Below, in pieces: positions 1-8,718 of a stretch of DNA of 64,000 nt. The notes under the pieces were generated by a model. The model was not told the origin of the DNA. It searched no databases and worked only from the letters and a program-made list of their open reading frames with translations. A program made the position numbers and the translations under genes. The DNA is from Akkermansiaceae bacterium. GTDB taxonomy: Bacteria > Verrucomicrobiota > Verrucomicrobiia > Verrucomicrobiales > Akkermansiaceae. The stretch lies in assembly GCA_024233115.1 (NCBI GenBank), contig JACKQB010000009.1, positions 14,883 through 78,882 on the forward strand, read 5' to 3'. Within the stretch, counting starts at the first letter, position 1; the number at the start of each line of letters is the position of its first letter.

Positions 1-532
1 GTGCAATGAGTCGAATCCCTTCCCCCTCATCCACAAACTCGTTGGAATTCAGCGGCCGATTTGCCAATACCCACATCGGAAGCAACGAATTGGCCCATAT
101 ATTAATAGCCACGAAGACATCATGTCCCGGCAGAACTTCTGCAAGGACGGTCAGTGGGCCGATTTCAACCGCGAGGAGTCGGTGGTCCTCCCAAGCAACG
201 GACAACTCGGAACCCGGTGCTGCCGGCGCTGCCACTGCGGAAATGCCAAACACACTATCAATCCTGGCGGCATCATCACGGGATTCCCGCTTTTCATGAG
301 GGAACCTTACAATCACATCCTTAGCCCGGTAGTTGCGACCCTTGTATTCAGGAACCAAAACACTCCCCGCGAGCGGCCGCCGAATCGAAACGGGCCAAAT
401 CTTGTGATCTTTTACATCTCGAATCATTGCACCCAATCCCTTCGGCACGGCCACTCCCAATGATTGAAGAGTCGGCGACACCCTCTTCTGAAACAGGTTA
501 TCCAGCGAGCGGGGTATAAATAGGTCGGGCAT
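1..532 (-). CDS. unrecognised protein, 3' end outside the window
   Basis: I translated this frame by hand. An ATG at 532 (protein begins MPDLFIPRSLDNLF) opens a minus-strand frame that runs without a stop to base 1, giving at least 177 residues. It starts 21 bases after the stop of the aminotransferase gene, so it is very likely the next gene of the same operon. The visible part is mixed alpha/beta with no signal peptide, no membrane segment and no motif I recognise. A basic stretch near residues 56-85 (RRPLAG, then VPEYKGRNYRAKDV) is followed by an Ala/Pro-rich linker near residue 105 (AVAAAPAAPGS). No function can be offered. Plus-strand frames across this stretch are shadows. Confidence 0.72.
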   Translation of the reverse strand, partial: MPDLFIPRSLDNLFQKRVSPTLQSLGVAVPKGLGAMIRDVKDHKIWPVSIRRPLAGSVLVPEYKGRNYRAKDVIVRFPHEKRESRDDAARIDSVFGISAVAAPAAPGSELSVAWEDHRLLAVEIGPLTVLAEVLPGHDVFVAINIWANSLLPMWVLANRPLNSNEFVDEGEGIRLIA

Positions 533-553
533 TGTCTATCGAATGGTCGAGTT

Positions 554-1816
554 CTACTCTCCTAAGGCAGCAGTGTAAATTTCATTCCACATTTTTTGAA
601 ACGCTAGAATGGTATTCTGCAATCTGGATTCATCCAAATGTCCAGTAAGGGTTGGTATCGAAAGCGTTCCTGCGTTGTAGCGTGTCGCTGCCGGATACTG
701 ACCCGGATCGAGAGGTGCCTTCGGCCAAGGGCCGACAGGAAATCTGGTGGGGTCGAAAATCGGCAGTTCGTGGAGGGACGGAGACCCCGGTTCATCCACT
801 TCAATACCTTCGGCCTGTAGGGCTTTGACTAGATCACAACGCCGGATGTCCAATCCTTCGCAATCGATCCATGGTTTGAAGCCATACCAAGCCCCCATCG
901 AAGTCACTTCTGGCCGAATCACCGGCGGGACAAGACCCGGAAGCCCAGAGAGACCATCCCTTAATCGCGTCAATGAGTCACGCCTCTGCCCAACCCAAGA
1001 ATCGAAGTGGTTCTTCAGTTGATCGAGTATTACCACTGCGGCAATCGGATGAACACCGAGTTTGAGTCCATACCCGGTGCGACCCAAATCCTCGAAGCCG
1101 GGCGTCCGGATGTCTTTTTTGGAGCGAAAAAGATAATGGCTGAATAGCACTGCTCGATCCATAAGATCATCCCTTCGTCCCATCAGCACGCCTCCCATTC
1201 CCCCGGTCAGCATCTTCTCAGCACCGAGACTAGCACAGGCAAGGTCGCCCCAAGTTCCAACCTGTTGACCTCTCCACGAGGCTCCATGTGCGTGACTAAT
1301 GTCCTCAACCCACGCGAGGTGGTGCCTATCACAGAGCTTGCGGATTGCGTCCTGATCAACGGGATGCCCCCATTGGGCATTGGTAACGATTGCCCTTGTG
1401 CGTGAAGTCACCGCAGCGGCGGCGGCAAGTGGATCGATGCAGCCCGTTTCCGGATCCACGTCAACCAAGACGACTTTTGCCCCGAGATGTAGCGCGGGGG
1501 TCGCGGTGGCATGAAAGGTGACAGTAGGACAGATCAACTCATCTCCCGGTTCGAGACCAATCGCAAAGAACGCGGTGTGGAGTGCAGCCGTTCCAGAGGA
1601 AAGCAGGATGGCTCGGGGTTGGTCGAATTGCTCACAGAGCGCATCTTCGCATTCGGCAATGATCCCATCACGGCCTTTGGGCGTCAGTGAACCACCTGCG
1701 GCAAGGTATCTGCTGATTACCGGTTGTGGATCATAGTCTGTCGGAGGCCATTTCCACTTGGTTGGCTGGTTTGAGGCTGTCCCGTCTGGACAGACATGGT
1801 TCGGATGCGAATTCAT
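554..1816 (-). CDS. DegT/DnrJ/EryC1/StrS-family PLP aminotransferase
   Basis: The family transfers an amino group, usually from glutamate, to a keto-sugar or keto-polyol. Visible hallmarks are the N-terminal cofactor segment LLSSGTAALHTAFFA, the aspartate motif VEDISHAHGA that contacts the PLP ring nitrogen, and SLGAEKMLTGGMGG, whose Lys (residue 201 from the start chosen here) should form the Schiff base. Length of about 420 residues is normal for the family. The frame extends to a GTG at 1876, but that start overlaps the upstream gene by 34 bases, so I prefer the ATG at 1816, which leaves a 26-base gap. Neighbours include a GNAT-oxidoreductase fusion. Oxidoreductase plus DegT aminotransferase plus acetyltransferase is the logic of WbpB/E/D or NtdC/NtdA 3-amino-sugar pathways. 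The substrate cannot be read from sequence. Confidence 0.88.
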   Translation of the reverse strand: MNSHPNHVCPDGTASNQPTKWKWPPTDYDPQPVISRYLAAGGSLTPKGRDGIIAECEDALCEQFDQPRAILLSSGTAALHTAFFAIGLEPGDELICPTVTFHATATPALHLGAKVVLVDVDPETGCIDPLAAAAAVTSRTRAIVTNAQWGHPVDQDAIRKLCDRHHLAWVEDISHAHGASWRGQQVGTWGDLACASLGAEKMLTGGMGGVLMGRRDDLMDRAVLFSHYLFRSKKDIRTPGFEDLGRTGYGLKLGVHPIAAVVILDQLKNHFDSWVGQRRDSLTRLRDGLSGLPGLVPPVIRPEVTSMGAWYGFKPWIDCEGLDIRRCDLVKALQAEGIEVDEPGSPSLHELPIFDPTRFPVGPWPKAPLDPGQYPAATRYNAGTLSIPTLTGHLDESRLQNTILAFQKMWNEIYTAALGE

Positions 1817-1842
1817 ATCGATGACTTTGGGGTTTCTATTTT

Positions 1843-2877
1843 TCAAGGCATGAAGGAATCGCGAAAACCCCACCACGCCTCAGTATCATCCTCGGCTGGA
1901 TTTTCCCTCCACCATGGAGCATTCAAAATTTCTTTCCCTTCTACAGGTCTCTCCACGAGCGTGGTGCCGCCAAGGTCGACCGGGGGGATTGCGCCGGGAA
2001 AATGTTCTTCGAGTATGGGCGAGGCAAAGGCCGGAGAGCCCAGAGCGCGACTCCAACCCGCGAACCACCAGCGTTCCGCATGGTATTCCTGCGGAAGAAC
2101 CTCTGCAGCCAATAGAAGTGCTGGAGAAGACTTTCCCCCCATGGCTGCGAGGCGAGCTTCCGCGATCAGAGTCCAGAACTTCGGCATGCCTTCAAGCCCA
2201 CTTCTTTCGACCGATCTCAGACGTGCCAAGTCGCCAGATCTAGCTGCCATCAGAGCCATGCCGGCAGCGGCATAGGCGGCCGTAACCCCTTCACCGACGG
2301 AGTGCACTACAAGACGGTAGGCCAGAGCCGCCGCCTTCTCTCCCGTGTGACCTAAGCGGGACCACGCATGCGCCTCGTAACAACGAACCCGGCCGGCGTA
2401 TCGGTTCCCCGGTCCCAATAGAGCAACATCCTCCGCAAATGACGCGGCAGCATCTAGGGGTCGACCAGCCCGGAGCAAGACCTCTCCTCTTGCGCCCGCC
2501 ACCTGAGCCATGAGATCCAGATGCTCGTTCCTACCTGCGGTGAGCCACGCCAAGGCACACCAATCCAGTGCATCAACCCACCACCCGCTGTCCGACGCCA
2601 CCTTCGCCACACCCAATTGTGCCCAAGCTTTCAGCCACCCGTCCTCCTCTTGGCCGGTTCCTTTCAGAAAGGCTTCAAGGGCCTCCCGGTAGCGACCTCG
2701 ATAATACGATTGCCAACCGAAAATAACCGGTTCGGCCTGATCCACGGCTTGTCCCTTCCTGTGGAGCAAAATTTCAAGCAACCCGGGATCCTGACGAGCC
2801 GCCTCCAGCGCCGCGTCCCACCGTCCAGCCTCTGCTAGATTCCAGGCAGCTAAAGTATGTTGCCAGGCAGTTCTCAT
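1843..2877 (-). CDS. TPR-like helical repeat protein
   Basis: A 344-residue cytoplasmic protein made almost entirely of Ala/Trp/Leu-rich helix pairs. Repeat-like units include AEAGRWDAALEAARQDP near residue 15, YYRGRYREALEAFLKG near 60 and LLRAGRPLDAAASFAED near 138. No signal peptide or transmembrane segment is visible. Its ATG lies inside the stop of the upstream GNAT-oxidoreductase gene (4-base overlap), implying translational coupling. The composition and repeat spacing fit a TPR or Sel1-like scaffold. The last 60 residues (rich in Pro and Trp, with WWRENP) do not look like repeats. It is probably an interaction platform for other products of the operon, but that is inference. Confidence 0.7.
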   Translation of the reverse strand: MRTAWQHTLAAWNLAEAGRWDAALEAARQDPGLLEILLHRKGQAVDQAEPVIFGWQSYYRGRYREALEAFLKGTGQEEDGWLKAWAQLGVAKVASDSGWWVDALDWCALAWLTAGRNEHLDLMAQVAGARGEVLLRAGRPLDAAASFAEDVALLGPGNRYAGRVRCYEAHAWSRLGHTGEKAAALAYRLVVHSVGEGVTAAYAAAGMALMAARSGDLARLRSVERSGLEGMPKFWTLIAEARLAAMGGKSSPALLLAAEVLPQEYHAERWWFAGWSRALGSPAFASPILEEHFPGAIPPVDLGGTTLVERPVEGKEILNAPWWRENPAEDDTEAWWGFRDSFMP

Positions 2878-4277
2878 GACCCGAATCCCTCCAATCCATG
2901 GATATGCGCCATTGCATAGGCTCGTTCAACCAATTCAAAAGCCTTTAAATGATCCCACAAGTCCACCGGTAGCCGCCCTTCCATTGCCGCCGCTTCCGCC
3001 AGTTCCACCAGCCTACCTGATTCCGCCGCCTCCCAGGAAGCGCTGCATTGATAGAGGACGCTTCCATCCGGTCTGAGCACCTGTTCGCGGTTGGCGTGCC
3101 ACACTCCATCGGAGGTTCTAGCCCGAACTTCCTCCCGGCGCGCTCCTCCATGCCGATCCACCTCGATTCGCACCCATGTCGTCCCACAACGGCCAAGGAG
3201 CTTTGCCGAAGACTCGATTCCGGCAGCGAGATCACCAGAGTCTTCGAGAAAGCACGAAACGAGTTCCAGTGGCTGCCCAAGGACGAAGTGGACGAGGTCG
3301 AGCGCATGGTATCCTAGATCCAGGAGGGCTCCGCCACGGCAAAGGGAACGAGTAGCGCGGTGCCCGGCAGGTTTATCGCCAATCGGGCGCCCCAGTGAGA
3401 TTCTCACCGACATTTCCGAAGGCCGGTGAGACTGGAGCGTGGCACGCAGTGCTACATAGGATGGATGAGAGCGCCTCTGAACCCCCACGATCAACGGAAC
3501 CGGGTTTGACACCAGAACGTCCTGGAGTTCCGCAAGCTCCGTGAGCGAACCGGCAAGAGGCTTCTCGACCAGAATCGCAAGACCCCTATGCATGCATTCC
3601 CGTTGTAACTGCCCGACTCTGGTGGGCGGAACGGCAATAACCACGGCTCCCACTCCGTCCATCACACCCGGATCATCAATGCTGGTGAAAGTGGGGATTC
3701 CAGAGTCATTCCAATGCTCTCTGTAAGGTTCATGTGGTTCCACAATTCCCCTCAGCGACCACATCAAGGGCATCGTCTGGATTCGTTCGACCCATTCGCC
3801 GCCCCTCCCCGCAGGGTTGGCTCCGATCACAACAATCCCCATGGGGGCGGAAATCAGTGGTAGGCGCCAGATCTCGCGCACTCCGTCAAACCGTCCGGCA
3901 AGTTCAGCCCCGCAAAGATGCCATCCCTCGCGTCGCAGAATTTTCTGCATCCCGGCGCGCTCCTGAAAAGTCTTCAGCCAAACGGAAACAGCTCCGCTCT
4001 CCTTTGCATTTTGGACCACTGCGCGAAGAAGACGGGTGCCCAGGCCATTTCCGCGATGGGCCTCGGAAACGACAAGAAGCCAGCAATACCAGGATCCCAA
4101 ATGCCCCTTCTCCACGACTGCCGCTGCCACAGGGGTCGAGTCCGAATCCCGGAAGACCATTATATGGGCCAACTCTAGGCGTTCCATCTCTGGCTCCTCA
4201 CCCAAAACATCACGCAATAGGGGTGCCGTCTCCAACGCTGTGGCGGCTGAATCGAGAGGCAGATCTTGCAAATTCAT
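2874..4277 (-). CDS. GNAT acetyltransferase fused to Gfo/Idh/MocA oxidoreductase
   Basis: Two enzymes in one chain. Residues 1-140 are a GNAT domain with the acetyl-CoA pyrophosphate motif HRGNGLGTRLL (residues 74-84). Residues 146-467 are a Gfo/Idh/MocA NAD(P)-dependent dehydrogenase: a dinucleotide-binding strand and turn GIVVIGANPAG (147-157), the conserved VEKPL with the likely catalytic Lys239, and GGALLDLGYHALD (315-327) with the family's Asp/His pair. The nucleotide loop is GANPAG instead of the usual GxGxxG. Members typically oxidise a sugar hydroxyl to a ketone, the substrate for a DegT aminotransferase such as the one two genes downstream; a GNAT could then acetylate the amine. The stop overlaps the next start by 4 bases. 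A frame error joining two genes is unlikely because the linker is short and in frame. Confidence 0.85.
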   Translation of the reverse strand: MNLQDLPLDSAATALETAPLLRDVLGEEPEMERLELAHIMVFRDSDSTPVAAAVVEKGHLGSWYCWLLVVSEAHRGNGLGTRLLRAVVQNAKESGAVSVWLKTFQERAGMQKILRREGWHLCGAELAGRFDGVREIWRLPLISAPMGIVVIGANPAGRGGEWVERIQTMPLMWSLRGIVEPHEPYREHWNDSGIPTFTSIDDPGVMDGVGAVVIAVPPTRVGQLQRECMHRGLAILVEKPLAGSLTELAELQDVLVSNPVPLIVGVQRRSHPSYVALRATLQSHRPSEMSVRISLGRPIGDKPAGHRATRSLCRGGALLDLGYHALDLVHFVLGQPLELVSCFLEDSGDLAAGIESSAKLLGRCGTTWVRIEVDRHGGARREEVRARTSDGVWHANREQVLRPDGSVLYQCSASWEAAESGRLVELAEAAAMEGRLPVDLWDHLKAFELVERAYAMAHIHGLEGFGS

Positions 4278-4304
4278 AGGAAATTAAATGGCTACGGAGG
4301 AGTT

Positions 4305-6365
4305 TCAGTATTGATAAAAGAGCTGTGGATTGGTCTGGGGAGATGAACCGCGATCAAGGACATGCCTCGCTCGTAACAGCCATCTGTCCGGGGCTACAGC
4401 GGACTCACGATTGATCAGTCCAAATCCATGAATTGTCTCGAACAGTGCTGCCGACTCTCTCATGAACTCTGCCGCCGCATCAGGGTTTGAGGCCATGAGG
4501 CTCTCGCCAGCCTGAAGCAGGATGGTTCCACGGATGAATGCCAGCAGCCACCCGTTAGCCCTTCGGAGAATCTCCGACGCTTCGTCGAAATCACTTTTTG
4601 CACCTTCAAAATCGCCAAATGCCGCACGACAAGCGCCACTGTATTTCAGGGCCGTGGCAGCCGGCCAACCGTCCGCAAAAGCGGTATCCGGGATCGGCGG
4701 TTCCTCGGTCGGCCACCAGGACAATTTCGGATCACCTCCAGATAACAGCGCCCGGTAGCGGGCAAGATGCGCCGCACGTTGCACATAACCATCACCGTGC
4801 CGACTTTCATGTGCAAGACGCAATGACTCAATATATAGGTCGCCAGCTTGCTCCGGGCGATTCAAGGCATGCCACAAAAGTAAATACGTAAGGTTTCGTG
4901 GTTCAGATCTTTTATCAAGGGGCGCGCCGATATCCAATTCTTTAGCCAAATGCAATGCTTCCTTCAAATCTGCACGAGCTGAATCCGCCTTTACTTGGTC
5001 AGATGTCTCCAGCGCCTCATACATGCGCCCTTGTCCTCTCGACCCGATGGCGTGCAATCGAACGATGTGGCCATCAAGTTGGGGTAAACAGTTTGCCGCA
5101 TGTAGGGCCTTAGTAGTGAGTTCCTCACACTGGTCGTGCTTGCACATGTCGGTAGAGGCAACGGCAATGCGAATGATTGCATTGCAGCCTTCTTTTGAGA
5201 CCGTGCTGGGTATTTCGGGAAGTAGCCGAATGCACTGGTCGGGCACTCCTTGGTGGCAATAAAGGTCTGCACGTAACTTGGCAGCTTGGGATCGGCAGAC
5301 ATCCCATTGTAAGCCCGGGGTGTTTGAGATATTCGATCGCATGCAATCTAGTTGCAAAGCCAGAACGTGCAGGTCGGGTCTTGCGTTGCGCATTGAGTCT
5401 TCTATTTGTTCCAACTCTCGTAATGTCTCGTCCAGATTCGGAATAGTCTGGTAATCAAGAAATAGTGAATTCAAAAACCGCTCCAAATCGGCATTAGAAT
5501 TTTCAAGGGTAGGAAATTTGGATTCTGGCAATAATTGCCGATCATGAGGGATTCCAATTTCGTCAATCAATCGTTTTTTGGCGGCCCATTCCTTGGAAAG
5601 GTATTCGGTTGTTGAGGTTTTTTCTGAGATGACATTCAGACCACCAGATGCAGCCCAATCGAGAGATGGCACATGTAGGTTTTTGAGGTGATGAAAAATT
5701 GCGACCAAGAAAGGCAGGGTAGCGCTATCGCCGCTTGGAAGACCGGCAGTTACAGGTGTAATGCCTATAATCCGAGCTTGTAGCAGCACCGCATCAGTTG
5801 CCCACTGGTTACGAACTGCGATTGCCCATGCCTCTTCCCACGATGCCCGCAGGCCTTCCACACTAGTCTGAACTCCATCGCTTGCGACCACTGTTGGGTC
5901 ATCTCGTCTGTGCCTTGGTAGAATAATGAAAGGCAGCGCAATAGCCTCCGGCATGTCCTGACCATCGTTCCTGATAACCAGTGCTAATAACCCGTTTGCT
6001 TGCCTCCACATGGCAAGCGACTGATTCACGTGAGTCATGAATGCTGCCGAGCATTCATCGCACGCAATCTCCTCGCCATCATATTCCATTAACCGTTCGC
6101 GCTGGTTTCTGAGTAGCCACCCGCGAATTTGTTCCAGCACGCCTGCTGGGAGCATATCGTTTGGTATGTCCACCTTCGGCCAAGGTTCCCGCTGTCTGCT
6201 GATCCACGCACGGATCGTGCATTCCGCAGCTACCTCGAGCGCAAGATCGTGATCGGATACAGGATTGACCAACAATCGAAGAAGCTCATGCAGTCGGTCA
6301 ACTCGCATCAACCTAAGGTGTCCACGGGATCGGCATACTTTACGAAGATCGTCTATGGTTGTCAT
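4305..6365 (-). CDS. predicted Lon-like (S16) domain plus TPR protein
   Basis: A 686-residue protein. Residues about 135-285 have the layout of a Lon/S16 proteolytic fold: AGLPSGDSATLPFLVAIF with candidate Ser214, a WAASGGL turn where Lon has TGE, then YLSKEWAAKKRLIDEIG with candidate Lys258 and QLLPES where Lon has LIPxEN. The 44-residue Ser-Lys spacing is close to the 43 of E. coli Lon. No AAA ATPase domain is present. Residues 300-686 are degenerate TPR-type helices, for example KYSGACRAAFGDFEGAKSDF near 585. The far N-terminus has a CDEC pair near residues 102-105. The gene lies 12 bases after the previous gene and 27 before the next. The TPR call is firmer than the S16 call, which rests on pattern reading only. 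Confidence 0.6.
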   Translation of the reverse strand: MTTIDDLRKVCRSRGHLRLMRVDRLHELLRLLVNPVSDHDLALEVAAECTIRAWISRQREPWPKVDIPNDMLPAGVLEQIRGWLLRNQRERLMEYDGEEIACDECSAAFMTHVNQSLAMWRQANGLLALVIRNDGQDMPEAIALPFIILPRHRRDDPTVVASDGVQTSVEGLRASWEEAWAIAVRNQWATDAVLLQARIIGITPVTAGLPSGDSATLPFLVAIFHHLKNLHVPSLDWAASGGLNVISEKTSTTEYLSKEWAAKKRLIDEIGIPHDRQLLPESKFPTLENSNADLERFLNSLFLDYQTIPNLDETLRELEQIEDSMRNARPDLHVLALQLDCMRSNISNTPGLQWDVCRSQAAKLRADLYCHQGVPDQCIRLLPEIPSTVSKEGCNAIIRIAVASTDMCKHDQCEELTTKALHAANCLPQLDGHIVRLHAIGSRGQGRMYEALETSDQVKADSARADLKEALHLAKELDIGAPLDKRSEPRNLTYLLLWHALNRPEQAGDLYIESLRLAHESRHGDGYVQRAAHLARYRALLSGGDPKLSWWPTEEPPIPDTAFADGWPAATALKYSGACRAAFGDFEGAKSDFDEASEILRRANGWLLAFIRGTILLQAGESLMASNPDAAAEFMRESAALFETIHGFGLINRESAVAPDRWLLRARHVLDRGSSPQTNPQLFYQY

Positions 6366-6377
6366 GGTGGCCTTACC

Positions 6378-7424
6378 TCAATAGTCTGTTGGAATTAGGT
6401 TTGCTGATTGGCCGTCTGACAACTGGATACTCAAGCTGTTAGTTGAAAATTGAAGGGGTGTGCCCTTGCTTCCCGCCAAACCATTTCGGATCACGCCCAC
6501 TTTTGCACCACTGCCGTCGTGAACGGTAGCGTTCTCAAACATGCCTGATGAATCATTTTCAACGCGCAGAGTATAAGCGCCCGGAGAAGCAAGAAGTTCA
6601 ACCAGATGAACCACCACCGCTGAACCTTCTACTTGCCACGAATGGATCGCGAGCTTTCTGTCAGGTGTATCTCCTGCTGCAGCCAGACTTAGATGCTCCT
6701 CCACCTTGGGGATAATGGCAACAAAGGGAGTAACATTCACAGGCTGAAGTGAAGCCTCAGCTTCGTCAAATTGGATGGCCAGCTCGGTCAGGTGGTCGAG
6801 AAGCTGCATTTCTGACTTCAGGTATTCTAATCGAGGGTCATCTGAGTCGAAAATCTTCGTGCCAATCTTATCGGACAAGTCACCCATAGAGCTATCCCCA
6901 TTACCTATCATGCGGCTGTAGAGGATTTTTGCAGACTCAACGATGGACAGATCAACTCGGCAAACCCCCCAGCCCTTACCAAGAATTTCGTTGGGGCAGG
7001 AGCGGGCGTTCCAAACTTGTAGAACCTGCAGAGGCTGGGCCTCTAGATGAGTTAGCAATTCCCAGTCGGTGGCAGGGGCAGAGTAGACCGAAAAAGGCAT
7101 GAACCATGACCAGTCTTGATCCCATTCACCAATGACCAACACGTATATAGGGCGGATGTCGTTACCGGTGACCGTATGGCTCAATAGAAGCACCGATCCT
7201 GAATCAAAGCCAGACGCGTCGGAATCATAGGCTGGCGCTTGGAAAAGGGTATTGCTGCAGGCGCTGGCTTCACTAATCGGAGGGCTATTCGCCGATTTAT
7301 CCTCTGTGCTTGTTTCGCGTAAGGTTTGCTCAGTCTCCCTCTCGCGACTCCATGCGACGTGGTGTCCATGTCGGGTCGAATAGTCCGGCAGGCCGTCTGG
7401 TTGAAAATTGGTGTTCATATACAA
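6378..7424 (-). CDS. unrecognised cytoplasmic protein
   Basis: 348 residues that I do not recognise. The first 70 residues are polar and low in complexity. Residues about 75-160 form a compact alpha/beta region (SVLLLSHTVTG, IRPIYVLVIGEWDQDW, LQVLQVWNARSCP). A helical segment follows around 200-225, then a Val/Leu-rich beta region from 255 to the end. There is no signal peptide or membrane span. It sits 8 bases after the sigma-like gene and 12 before the Lon-like/TPR gene. Its placement next to a sigma-like regulator and a PemK-like gene suggests an operon-specific partner. No function is proposed. Confidence 0.65.
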   Translation of the reverse strand: MYMNTNFQPDGLPDYSTRHGHHVAWSRERETEQTLRETSTEDKSANSPPISEASACSNTLFQAPAYDSDASGFDSGSVLLLSHTVTGNDIRPIYVLVIGEWDQDWSWFMPFSVYSAPATDWELLTHLEAQPLQVLQVWNARSCPNEILGKGWGVCRVDLSIVESAKILYSRMIGNGDSSMGDLSDKIGTKIFDSDDPRLEYLKSEMQLLDHLTELAIQFDEAEASLQPVNVTPFVAIIPKVEEHLSLAAAGDTPDRKLAIHSWQVEGSAVVVHLVELLASPGAYTLRVENDSSGMFENATVHDGSGAKVGVIRNGLAGSKGTPLQFSTNSLSIQLSDGQSANLIPTDY

Positions 7425-7432
7425 GGTCAGTG

Positions 7433-8260
7433 CTACACTCCATTAGCTATAAGGCAGTTCCCAATGCCACATTCCGAAGAATTTGCCCATTCAGCCAGCA
7501 GCCTGAAGAGAAACCCGGTTGCTTCGGGCAGGTCTTCGGCAGTGAAACCCTCTCTTTTTAGTCGAGAGAGAACTCGATCCAGTAGAATTTTCTGCCTCGT
7601 GTAGAGCGTTGACTGACTTGCTCCCAAACGATGGAGAATTTCAGGATGGCCAAGTTTGATTGTGTATGCTTTGGCCAAGAGTAGAATTTTTTCCTCTTCG
7701 GACAAATCATCGAATATCTTCCGAATAATGCTTTTGGCATTCAAATCGAGAATACTCGATTCGTCTGGTGTCTCACCTTGAGAAACATCTCGATTCGTAT
7801 CGTCAGGAATTTCTGAGCTGAATTTTCGAGATTGAGTGACAATGGTTCGGCAGCGACTTTTTATCAAATTGTCTGTGCATTTTGCTTCCAGATAATTTCG
7901 AGCCTCTTCAGGCGTGCCTTTTGTAGAAGCTACCTCTAGATGAAATTTTTTGTAGACCTTTGCTCCTTCTTTGCTGCCTTCATCTTTAGAATTACGATTT
8001 GGTTTTGATCGAAACCAATACGACTCCTCCAAATCATACCAACAATCTTCACAATTGCCTGAGTAGTATAGATCGCGCGCATGTACTGGGAGGTTGTTTT
8101 CCTCATAGCCCACAGCTGCAAACAATTTTTTCCTGTAACGTTCATGCGCAAATTTTCCTAGCGCAGCACGCGTCTCGTCTCCACATCGAGACAAGGCGCA
8201 CTTATCAAACCACTCAGCCCAGTGCTCAGGTTTGGTCAGCTTGGGGGGGGCATTTCTCAT
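7433..8260 (-). CDS. sigma-70/ECF-like regulator with C-terminal helix-turn-helix
   Basis: 275 residues. Residues about 190-245 look like sigma region 4: LSEEEKILLLAKAYTIKLG, then the probable recognition segment LGASQSTLYTRQKILLDRVL. Upstream, YLEAKCTDNLIKSRCRT could be a weak region-2 remnant, preceded by a Cys-rich stretch (NCEDCWYDLEE). The N-terminal 120 residues match nothing I know and are basic. The start codon overlaps the stop of the preceding gene by 4 bases. It could direct RNA polymerase to the operon promoter or act as a DNA-binding adaptor. The HTH assignment is moderately secure; the full sigma-factor call is not. Confidence 0.55.
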   Translation of the reverse strand: MRNAPPKLTKPEHWAEWFDKCALSRCGDETRAALGKFAHERYRKKLFAAVGYEENNLPVHARDLYYSGNCEDCWYDLEESYWFRSKPNRNSKDEGSKEGAKVYKKFHLEVASTKGTPEEARNYLEAKCTDNLIKSRCRTIVTQSRKFSSEIPDDTNRDVSQGETPDESSILDLNAKSIIRKIFDDLSEEEKILLLAKAYTIKLGHPEILHRLGASQSTLYTRQKILLDRVLSRLKREGFTAEDLPEATGFLFRLLAEWANSSECGIGNCLIANGV

Positions 8261-8718
8261 GGTTCAGTCAAGAGGCCTTTTTTTCTTAGAAAACTCCGAA
8301 GCTCAGATTCCTCGTTATCAGAGAGTGTAGGCTTGAATCTGTTGCGGCTTATGGATTGATTTCGGTCATCACCTGCATACGTGGTAAAATCCTTGGCCTC
8401 AAACATTGCTGGCCGCAGCACTCGGCCAAAATACCCGACTTTATCAGGATCGTTAGCATTCATGCCAGTCACGGGCAATGGGCCGGATTTGGAAACACCT
8501 AGAAGCAAAGGCCATGGGTCAAAAACGCTGGCTGAATTTGTGGTTCCTATACAGAGCCCGGGGTGTTTTCCCCCTGGGCGGGATTTGAAGGTGGGTATTT
8601 CGCGAAGCCAGAACTGATCAGGAACCCACCATAGAGAGCCATAATCTACACCAAAGACGGTGGCTACCAGTCTATGAAGACGAATGCTATTTGATTCCTT
8701 TTGAGATAGTTTGCTCAT
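8257..8718 (-). CDS. small protein, possibly PemK/MazF-like fold
   Basis: 153 residues and the first gene of the operon. The centre reads like the PemK/MazF (CcdB-like) barrel: a short strand, then GKHPGLCIG, where PemK proteins have R-P-x-L-V-I, then a loop and SKSGPLPVTG, where they have the V-x-P-V-T strand. The C-terminal 50 residues are polar (DNEESELRSFLRKKGLL). PemK/MazF proteins are sequence-specific endoribonucleases, but no antitoxin-like partner precedes it; the next gene is a sigma-like DNA-binding protein that could play that role. Its ATG is just downstream of an A+T-rich region with a small palindrome. The toxin call is tentative; a non-toxic relative of the fold is equally possible. 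Confidence 0.42.
   Translation of the reverse strand: MSKLSQKESNSIRLHRLVATVFGVDYGSLWWVPDQFWLREIPTFKSRPGGKHPGLCIGTTNSASVFDPWPLLLGVSKSGPLPVTGMNANDPDKVGYFGRVLRPAMFEAKDFTTYAGDDRNQSISRNRFKPTLSDNEESELRSFLRKKGLLTEP

Noticed and set aside
1796..2275. 159-residue plus-strand frame
   Set aside because: Antisense to the TPR-like protein, with no recognisable features.
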